Shown here: one piece after another, positions 1 through 4,852 of the stretch | Layout: each line of letters opens with the position of its first letter | How positions within the stretch are numbered: the first letter of the stretch is position 1 | Origin: an uncultured Tissierellia bacterium | Lineage (GTDB): Bacteria; Bacillota; Clostridia; Tissierellales; Peptoniphilaceae | Assembly (NCBI GenBank): GCA_947278105.1 | Contig: CAMYOR010000072.1 | Location: 1-5,566, forward strand | Reading direction: 5' to 3' | Length of the DNA: 5,566 nt | Position numbers and translations under genes: made by a program | The notes under the pieces: generated by a model | Database searches by the model: none | Seen by the model: only the letters and a program-made list of their open reading frames with translations | Told to the model about the DNA's origin: nothing

Positions 1-44
1 ATCCTGAGATGTCTCGTGGGCTCGGAGATGTGTATAAGAGACAG
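1..44 (+). other. Nextera (Tn5) sequencing adapter left on the contig end
   Basis: This is synthetic sequence. Bases 26-44 are the 19-base Tn5 mosaic end AGATGTGTATAAGAGACAG. Bases 11-25 are the Nextera i7-side segment GTCTCGTGGGCTCGG. Bases 3-10, CCTGAGAT, match the reverse complement of a Nextera i7 index (ATCTCAGG, which I recall as N715), and bases 1-2 fit the end of the preceding flow-cell segment. In translation the adapter gives the peptide MCIRDS on this strand and VSYTHLRAHET on the other, both familiar adapter artefacts in protein databases. Genomic sequence therefore begins at about base 45, and nothing left of it should be annotated. Confidence 0.98.
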
Positions 45-954
45 CTTCCATCGTAACCTCGGGAAGCTCTTCAACAGGGGTAATTCCATCCGGGAAAACC
101 AATCCTTTGTGAACGAGGCAGGTTGTCTTTATTTCGCTCCGGTCCAGCGGCTGGGTTTCAATTTGCGAAATCTGATTGACCACATTCGTTTTCCCCTTAA
201 TTTGAACGGAATTGGGGACAATCGTAATGGATGAAATTTTCTTTCCTTCAACATAGTCCCCCTGTTCGGCGACTTTTATGGGAACACTCTTGATCTTATA
301 AACCGAAGCGGCAATATTGACCGAAGAGAGACTGAGTTTAACCTCTTCAACCTCGTTTCCGGCCTTATCTACCGGAATAATGGGGACGTTGGCGGAAGTA
401 TCAGCGGTAACGGATGAAACTTCGTAAACGGCCTGAAGGCGATCAATGGCATCCACCTTAGACCTCGGCCCGGTAACGGTTACCGTCTTCGGGGTCGGGG
501 TCAAACTTTCCAAAACATAGTCCTTTTGAAGGGTTCCCTGGCTTTTCACCTGGACCTCTATGTTTCTTCGGACGATCTTTTCAATCAAAACCTCCACCTC
601 TTTGGGGGAATCGTCATTTATGTATAGGCTGGAGGGCAGGTCATAATTGATCCTAACAGTTTGCTTGCCTTCATGGAGGGAAAAAGCATTAATGATCGCT
701 TTGATATCCCCCTTTTCCAATAATCCCAGAGAATTTCTCTTCCCGGTTACACTCGCTGAAATAGACGGTGGATTAAAGCTTACGATTTCCAGCTTTTCCC
801 GGTCTAAAATCTCTGGATTATCCACCGTTATGGCAATATCCGAAATGGTCATGGACTGAGTCGGGTTAACCCCGGCGGCGATATAGGACCAGAGGAGAAA
901 ACCGAGGATAAGGGCGACCAGCTTCCACCGCCAGTTATTTTTCAGTATTTCCAT
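45..954 (-). CDS. cdaR: CdaR / YbbR-domain protein, C-terminus missing (contig end)
   Basis: Membrane-anchored regulator of the diadenylate cyclase encoded just upstream; in Bacillota CdaR binds and modulates CdaA from outside the membrane. The start is the ATG at 954-952, preceded by AGGAGG (plus 961-966) with a 6-base spacer. The start lies inside the end of cdaA (20-base overlap), which implies translational coupling. About 303 genuine residues are present. Residues 8-28 form one hydrophobic N-terminal helix (WRWKLVALILGFLLWSYIAA). Three YbbR-like repeats follow, with signature segments near 59-90 (NPPSISASVTGKRNSL), 150-176 (VTGPRSKVDAIDRL) and 245-273 (VPNSVQIKGKTNVVNQI). There is no stop: the frame runs into the adapter at base 44, so any residues read beyond it (AVSYTHLRAHET...) are artefact. 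Full-length relatives I recall are longer, often with four repeats. The role is inferred from domain type and gene order. Confidence 0.9.
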
Positions 955-1912
955 GGTTTTCCTCCTCACTTTTTGGGGAATTAAGCTTCTCTGGCTCCTC
1001 AAGATGGACTTGCTTTCCTGCTATTTCTTCCAAATCCAGCCTCTGATTTTTTTCTTCCTTCTTCTCCCTCTCTTCTGCATCCTTGCCTTCTCTCTGGAGG
1101 AGGCGGACAAAAATATTTTTATTGCCCCGATCATTGTAAAAATCATTAAGGACGGTCCGGAGGGTATCGGCATCGAGCCGCCGGGCAATTTTGCCGTTCC
1201 GGCAATAGGAAATCAGACCCGTTTCTTCAGAGACGATAACAACCAGTGCATCCGAAACCTCACTGATCCCTAATCCCGCCCGGTGACGGGTTCCCAGCTC
1301 CCGGCTCAGGCTCTTATTTTGTGTAAGGGGAAGGAAAACAGCCGCCGAGCGGACCCGGTTATCGCGGATGACCACCGCCCCATCGTGGAGAGGCGTATTG
1401 GGAATAAAGATCTGTATCAAAAGCTCTGCGCTGATCACGGCATCCACGTCGGTTCCTGATTCGAGGATATCATTTAATCCGGTCTCCCCCTCCAAGACAA
1501 TCAAAGCCCCAATCTTTTGCCGGGAAAGGGAAGAGCAGGCCCGAACAATTTCTTCCACCGATCGGTTCGTAGTGGGATCTTCTTCGTTAGACCTCAGGGA
1601 TAAAATGGATCCCTGGGTCCTTCCCAGTCGTTCAAAAGCCCGGCGAATTTCCGGTTGGAAGATAATAACCACAAAGATCAGCCCCACCGACAAGATCTGC
1701 GTCAAAAGCCAGTTTACGGTATAGAGGTGGAGCAGGTCGCTTAAAACAGCCATCAGCAAAAGAGCGATGATCCCTTTGATAAGCTGTTCTGCTCGGGTTT
1801 CTTTTACCAGCTTAATTAAGTAATAGATGATCACAGAAATTACCAGGATATCGACCAGGTCAGAGAAACTGAAAGTCATGAATAACTGTTTTAATGATGA
1901 AAAGCCATGCAT
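935..1912 (-). CDS. cdaA: Diadenylate cyclase CdaA (cyclic di-AMP synthase)
   Basis: Condenses two ATP into cyclic di-AMP, the second messenger controlling potassium and osmotic balance and cell-wall homeostasis; acts at the inner face of the membrane. With the start chosen here it has 325 residues. Three membrane helices lie near 18-35, 43-58 and 67-85, followed by the linker FQPEIRRAFERLG. The DisA_N domain covers about 115-270 and shows both catalytic signatures: DGA at 177-179 (TPLHDGAVVI) and RHR at 209-211 (GTRHRAGLGISE). I place the start at the ATG at 1912-1910 because GGAGG (plus 1919-1923) sits 6 bases upstream; an ATG 12 codons further up (1948) opens the same frame but has no good ribosome binding site. 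The protein is about 50 residues longer than the 273-residue B. subtilis CdaA, owing to a charged Glu/Lys-rich tail (about 275-325). It is followed by overlapping cdaR, the usual order in Bacillota. Confidence 0.96.
   Translation of the reverse strand: MHGFSSLKQLFMTFSFSDLVDILVISVIIYYLIKLVKETRAEQLIKGIIALLLMAVLSDLLHLYTVNWLLTQILSVGLIFVVIIFQPEIRRAFERLGRTQGSILSLRSNEEDPTTNRSVEEIVRACSSLSRQKIGALIVLEGETGLNDILESGTDVDAVISAELLIQIFIPNTPLHDGAVVIRDNRVRSAAVFLPLTQNKSLSRELGTRHRAGLGISEVSDALVVIVSEETGLISYCRNGKIARRLDADTLRTVLNDFYNDRGNKNIFVRLLQREGKDAEEREKKEEKNQRLDLEEIAGKQVHLEEPEKLNSPKSEEENHGNTEK
961..966 (-). promoter_or_regulatory. Ribosome binding site of cdaR
   Basis: A perfect AGGAGG on the minus strand, 6 bases before the ATG at 954. 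It lies inside the last codons of cdaA and fixes the cdaR start. Confidence 0.85.
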
Positions 1913-1918
1913 TTTATC

Positions 1919-1923
1919 CCTCC
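1919..1923 (-). promoter_or_regulatory. Ribosome binding site that decides the cdaA start
   Basis: GGAGG on the minus strand, 6 bases (GATAAA) before the ATG at 1912. It favours the 325-residue protein over the 337-residue reading that starts at 1948. Confidence 0.8.
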
Positions 1924-1963
1924 ATTTTCTCCATTTTAACATAGGCATTCAGAGCAAGAAATA

Positions 1964-1992
1964 TTGTTAACCCAACCGGAATCATATATAAT
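1964..1992 (+). promoter_or_regulatory. Sigma-A-type promoter for the crh-like gene
   Basis: A -35 box TTGTTA (1964-1969) and a perfect -10 box TATAAT (1987-1992) are separated by exactly 17 bases. Transcription would start near base 1999 and run through a leader of about 180 bases into the crh-like gene at 2179. It is the only well-formed promoter I could find in the cdaA/crh divergent region; no convincing minus-strand promoter for cdaA was seen. Confidence 0.65.
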
Positions 1993-1998
1993 AGCCTG

Positions 1999-2178
1999 TG
2001 AAAAGGATTTCCTGGCTCCCTTCGCTCATTTTTTTTGAGAACCTTGATTCAATCGAAAAATCCGAGGATCTTCCCGGGTCAGTTCTTCCGGCTGGGATCC
2101 TTTCTTGGGGCGAAAAAGGGATGGTTGAAAGGGAACTTCATTCAAAACGACTTTCAGAAGGGGGCAAAATAAGGAATT
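1999..2178 (+). promoter_or_regulatory. Long untranslated leader of the crh-like gene with possible hairpins
   Basis: About 180 bases separate the predicted transcription start from the ATG at 2179. Two potential stem-loops are visible. One pairs AGGATC (2065-2070) with GATCCT (2096-2101) and has an inner CCGG/CCGG pairing (2074-2077 with 2088-2091). The other pairs TTGAAAG (2125-2131) with CTTTCAG (2151-2157, one G-U pair) and lies just before a purine-rich AGAAGGGGG (2155-2163). The first is not followed by a clean T-run, so it is not an obvious attenuator. I recognise no known riboswitch or T-box motif and no good cre site. The leader may be regulatory or simply long. Confidence 0.35.
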
Positions 2179-2451
2179 ATGTTAGAAAAACAGGTACAGC
2201 TAAAGGAAACGACCGGCCTTCAGGAAAGAGCCGCAGCCAATTTTGTAGGCCATGCAAATCGTTTTCAATCCGACATCTATGTGGAAAAAGATCAGGTTAT
2301 TTACAATGGAAAATCAATTATGAGCATTCTTCATATGAATGCCGGCCAGGGCGAAGAACTCATTTTGAGAACTGAGGGGCCGGATGAAAACGAGGCCATG
2401 AAAGACCTTGTTCACTATTTAGAAAAGGAGATCAATGATTATTCTCATTGA
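2179..2451 (+). CDS. crh: Crh-like HPr paralogue (catabolite repression, Gln15/Ser46)
   Basis: Small cytoplasmic HPr-fold protein of 90 residues. HPr of the sugar phosphotransferase system carries phosphate on His15; here the motif is TGLQERAA, with Gln at exactly position 15, so transfer from PEP via enzyme I should not be possible. Ser46 is kept in GKSIMSIL (44-51), the site used by HPr kinase/phosphorylase. This His-to-Gln pattern is the hallmark of B. subtilis Crh (TGLQARPA), and the segment ANRFQSDIYVEKD (26-38) resembles Crh closely. The expected role is as a CcpA co-effector when phosphorylated on Ser46. Differences from B. subtilis Crh include Ala18 in place of Pro and Ser49 in place of Gly. 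The AAGGA at 2171-2175 is only 3 bases from the ATG, and a stronger purine run lies at 2155-2163, so initiation may be inefficient. The gene stands alone beside cdaA, whereas B. subtilis crh sits in the yvcJ-yvcK-yvcL cluster. Confidence 0.88.
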   Translation: MLEKQVQLKETTGLQERAAANFVGHANRFQSDIYVEKDQVIYNGKSIMSILHMNAGQGEELILRTEGPDENEAMKDLVHYLEKEINDYSH

Positions 2452-2460
2452 TCTCCTTTT
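2423..2460. terminator. Bidirectional rho-independent terminator, crh / ferritin
   Basis: Perfect inverted repeat: the 16-base left arm (2423-2438, AAAAGGAGATCAATGA) and its exact complement (2445-2460) enclose a 6-base loop. The left end is A-rich and the right end T-rich, so the hairpin can stop transcription from either side, as expected between these convergent genes. The last codons of the crh-like gene lie inside it, and the TGA stop (2449-2451) falls in the right arm. Confidence 0.85.
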
Positions 2461-2540
2461 CCCTTTTGTACAGTTTCAGAAGATTCATTCTTTAAATTCT
2501 TTAAAAAGATCTGAAATTTTTTCCCTTCTTGATCCGAGAT

Positions 2541-3020
2541 TTACTCCCGTTTTCCTAACATTTGATCGGCCATGAAGGTCGCTGCCTTATCTCCCTGGAC
2601 GGTCTCCAGCATGGCAACAATCTCAGTAAAATGGCATTCTTCTTCCCGCTGTTCATCAATGAAGCCTTGTAAAAATGAATAGGCAAATTTATAATCCTCT
2701 TTCTGGGCCAGGTCATAGAGCTTTTCAACCCGCTCAGTTACCAGCTTTTCATGGTCTAAAGCCTTTTTGAAGACATCCAGGAAGCCTTCAAATTCACCCT
2801 TGCCGGGATCGAGCTTCTGATAAACGACCTTATGACCGACCGACTGTAAGAAATGCTTAAATTGCTCTGCGTGTTCCATTTCCTCATGGGCCTGCTTATC
2901 CATAAAATGAGTCATCCCATGGAAGCCAGCGTCATCTAAAAAAGAAGACATCGTCGCATAAATATAGGCGGATTCTAATTCAAAGTTAAGCTGATCATTG
3001 ATTGCTTCTAAAATTTTCAT
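2541..3020 (-). CDS. Ferritin (iron-storage protein, FtnA type)
   Basis: Non-haem ferritin subunit of 159 residues, the normal bacterial length. It would oxidise Fe(II) and store it as a mineral inside a cytoplasmic 24-subunit shell. By eye alignment with E. coli FtnA, the ferroxidase ligands are present: Glu14 (NFELESAYIY), Glu47 and His50 (AHEEMEHAEQF), Glu91 (HEKLVTE), and Gln124/Glu127 (EQREEECHF). The protein reads as a full four-helix bundle with the short fifth helix at the C-terminus. No haem-ligating Met typical of bacterioferritin was assigned, so the FtnA type is preferred. The start ATG at 3020 has GGAGG (plus 3029-3033) 8 bases upstream. The gene is a single unit, convergent with crh and divergent from the S41-like gene. 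I found no clear promoter. An AT-rich perfect palindrome lies just upstream of the ribosome binding site. Confidence 0.95.
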   Translation of the reverse strand: MKILEAINDQLNFELESAYIYATMSSFLDDAGFHGMTHFMDKQAHEEMEHAEQFKHFLQSVGHKVVYQKLDPGKGEFEGFLDVFKKALDHEKLVTERVEKLYDLAQKEDYKFAYSFLQGFIDEQREEECHFTEIVAMLETVQGDKAATFMADQMLGKRE

Positions 3021-3028
3021 TCTATTTT

Positions 3029-3033
3029 CCTCC
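3029..3033 (-). promoter_or_regulatory. Ribosome binding site of the ferritin gene
   Basis: GGAGG on the minus strand, 8 bases before the ATG at 3020. This is standard spacing and supports the chosen start. Confidence 0.8.
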
Positions 3034-3036
3034 GTT

Positions 3037-3050
3037 GAAATTTAAATTTC
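3037..3050. promoter_or_regulatory. Perfect 14-bp palindrome upstream of ferritin (possible operator)
   Basis: GAAATTTAAATTTC is its own reverse complement and lies 4 bases upstream of the ferritin ribosome binding site. Its position would suit a repressor or a cis element in the ferritin mRNA leader. It does not match the Fur or PerR box consensus I know. In AT-rich DNA it may be chance. Confidence 0.25.
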
Positions 3051-3193
3051 CATAAAAGTAGGCCAGTTTCGAAAATTGCTTTGCTTTTTCAAAAAACCAT
3101 AGCCCTTAGTCCGTTCCTTTTCATACCCGACTGAGAGAGATTAAACCCCTTGTTTGAAAATCATTCTTCTTGCAGGAAAAGTCCAACTTCTCC

Positions 3194-3207
3194 GGGAAAA
3201 TTTTCCC
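3194..3207. promoter_or_regulatory. Perfect 14-bp palindrome upstream of the S41-like gene (possible operator)
   Basis: GGGAAAATTTTCCC is its own reverse complement and lies 50 bases before the ATG at 3257. It is flanked by CC on the left and CG on the right, giving a partly extended symmetry. It differs in sequence from the palindrome at 3037-3050. No regulator can be named. Confidence 0.25.
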
Positions 3208-3244
3208 CGTTCGAAAAAGACCTGCCTATGGTACACTTAACCCT

Positions 3245-3251
3245 AGAGGAG
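3245..3251 (+). promoter_or_regulatory. Ribosome binding site that decides the S41-like gene start
   Basis: AGAGGAG lies 5 bases before the ATG at 3257. It favours this start over a TTG at 3170, which has no comparable site and would add 29 residues. Confidence 0.8.
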
Positions 3252-3256
3252 TGCCT

Positions 3257-4735
3257 ATGAAAAATCAGATTCACTTTCGCCCAATTCGCCCCGATACCCA
3301 TCGTTCATTAAAGGGAAAGACTGCCCATTCTGAAAAACCGCATCCATCTCAAAGGAGCCATTTCCCTCATCCTAGGAAGAAAACAAACCGGCCTCCCCGT
3401 CCCCTTCCCCGTCCATCGGCAAGAAGATCAACTTTTCTGGGGCAGATGCGGATCCGCCAGCAGAAACGGAGAAAACGCATTTTTTCAGCAGCTCTTGCAG
3501 GAGCCTTGGTCCTTTTGATTGCCGTTTGGGTCAGCCGAACTTTCTTTACATCAAAACCTGAGGAAATCACACAAATCCGTCAAGCGATCAACGACCATAT
3601 TATTCACGATATCACAATTTCTGATACCAAGGGCAGACCTTTGACAACAGCAGAAAAAAAGGCCGATTTAAAAATTTTAATTGAAGCTATGAAAGCTCTT
3701 CCTGCTGCTGAAACACCGGGCCTTAAAAATGGCAATTTTGATCAGGCCGCAAAGACTGCCTTAATCCAAGCGAAGGAAAGTGAAAATGATGAAGCCTTTC
3801 TCCGTCTGGTCAAAAACCTCCTTGCCTCGGCTCAGAGGCCCGCTTGTCAAGTGATAGACCTGGCCACTTATAAAATGGAAAGGGCCAATATCGGTTCCGG
3901 CGTGTACCGAGAAGGATCTCCCTACGCCAAGCCTCTGATAAATCCCCGAGTTCAAGACCGGTATGAGCGCTTTGTTCCTCTGAAGGATAAACCCATCCCT
4001 TCCGTCCCCTACCTGAAGTGGGTGGGCAATAATGCTGTCATCCAGGGACTTTCCTTCAATTCCTCCGCAACAGAAAGGGACCGGGAAGCCATAGGAAAGC
4101 TCTTCGCACAAGGCGCCAATGCGGAAAGGATTGTTCTGGACCTGAGAGCCTGCAAGGGAACTTCCATATCCTATGGGCTGGAGGCGATACTCAGCCACTT
4201 TGCCTCAGGGTCTTTTTCCTCCACCTCCACCATCTTCTTTCCTCTGGGCTTCAATGATTATGTTTCCTATCTTTCTGGTCAGGAGGAGGTGGACCATGTC
4301 GATCTGGAGGATGAAAAAGAAGAGCTTTCCATCCAAACTCCGGATTCCCTGCGAAGGCTTTTAAGCGATATGGCCTATAAGAAAAGACTTACCTGCTCTT
4401 TTATTGGCAAAAATCCTAAAGTCCCCGCCGACAAGGTTTACCTTATGGTGGATAAAACGACCCAAAATGCGGCTGAAACCTTTGCCGACTTCTGCCAGTC
4501 CAATGGCCTTGGAAGGGTTGTGGGGAAAAATACTTATGGCAATGCTTGGGATATTCCCCCCTTCATCCTGACTCTTCCCCATTCCGGACTCCTGGTCCAA
4601 ATGGATATGACCTGCCAGGCAACTCTGGATGGGAAATCTCTCCAATCTGAGACAGGGGTTGTCCCCGCCTATCCCCTCCAGGGAAAAGACCTGATGTCCG
4701 CTTTCCTTTCCTGGAAGCCCGAAGAAGAAAAGTAA
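3257..4735 (+). CDS. Membrane-anchored S41 (C-terminal processing) protease-like protein, probably inactive
   Basis: 492 residues from the ATG with the good ribosome binding site. Residues 1-74 are a basic, Pro/Arg/His-rich cytoplasmic tail (for example RPPRPLPRPSARR). One membrane helix follows at about 75-95 (FSAALAGALVLLIAVWV), which places the rest outside the cell. Residues ~100-245 look helical and carry no recognisable PDZ domain. The C-terminal part has the S41 core pattern: IVLDLRACKG (292-301) in place of the usual LDLRxNxGG, then KTTQNAAETFADF, GKNTYGNAWD and GVVPAYPL. In active S41 proteases the nucleophile is the Ser of the S-A-A/S-E motif and a Lys 25 residues on is the general base. 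Here both positions are Asn (404 and 429, spacing exactly 25), so peptidase activity is unlikely. It may bind peptides or act as a scaffold; that is inference. The gene is monocistronic between two terminator-bounded neighbours. The family call is fairly sure; the function is unknown. Confidence 0.75.
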   Translation: MKNQIHFRPIRPDTHRSLKGKTAHSEKPHPSQRSHFPHPRKKTNRPPRPLPRPSARRSTFLGQMRIRQQKRRKRIFSAALAGALVLLIAVWVSRTFFTSKPEEITQIRQAINDHIIHDITISDTKGRPLTTAEKKADLKILIEAMKALPAAETPGLKNGNFDQAAKTALIQAKESENDEAFLRLVKNLLASAQRPACQVIDLATYKMERANIGSGVYREGSPYAKPLINPRVQDRYERFVPLKDKPIPSVPYLKWVGNNAVIQGLSFNSSATERDREAIGKLFAQGANAERIVLDLRACKGTSISYGLEAILSHFASGSFSSTSTIFFPLGFNDYVSYLSGQEEVDHVDLEDEKEELSIQTPDSLRRLLSDMAYKKRLTCSFIGKNPKVPADKVYLMVDKTTQNAAETFADFCQSNGLGRVVGKNTYGNAWDIPPFILTLPHSGLLVQMDMTCQATLDGKSLQSETGVVPAYPLQGKDLMSAFLSWKPEEEK

Positions 4736-4771
4736 TGGGACCCCCTTGACCTTTCCGCCGAATCCAATAAA

Positions 4772-4814
4772 AAAAGCCGGGGCCGATTTTTTTGATCGTT
4801 CGGACCCGGCTTTT
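4772..4814. terminator. Bidirectional rho-independent terminator, S41-like gene / thrB
   Basis: AAAAGCCGGG (4772-4781) pairs with CCCGGCTTTT (4805-4814). Beyond one G-A mismatch the stem continues with CCGA (4783-4786) against TCGG (4800-4803), leaving a 13-base loop. The plus-strand exit has TTTT then AATTTAA. The minus-strand exit has a stronger run of seven T followed by ATT. It lies between two convergent genes and can serve both, best thrB. Confidence 0.85.
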
Positions 4815-4852
4815 AATTTAATCTTTGAATTTACAAGCTTTCCTGTCGATTT

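Noticed and set aside
953..1724. Two plus-strand open frames antisense to cdaA (106 and 118 codons)
   Set aside because: They are shadows of a strongly conserved cyclase on the other strand and have no ribosome binding sites or recognisable motifs.
1913..2010. A minus-strand promoter for cdaA (TATGAT at 1981-1986, TTAACA around 1965-1970)
   Set aside because: No pair of -35 and -10 boxes has acceptable spacing; TTAACA and the nearest -10-like TATGTT are 21 bases apart.
1998..2375. A plus-strand open frame of 125 codons starting with GTG in the crh leader
   Set aside because: It starts almost on the predicted transcription start with no ribosome binding site, overlaps the clear crh-like gene in another frame, and shows no family resemblance.
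2474..2522. Inverted repeat TTTCAGA / TCTGAAA followed by six T, a possible second terminator after crh
   Set aside because: The arms are only 7 bp, the loop is 29 bases and the GC content is low; the neighbouring 16-bp hairpin already explains termination.
3761..4198. A 145-codon minus-strand open frame antisense to the S41-like gene
   Set aside because: The plus strand has the good ribosome binding site, membrane helix and S41 motifs; this reading has none.
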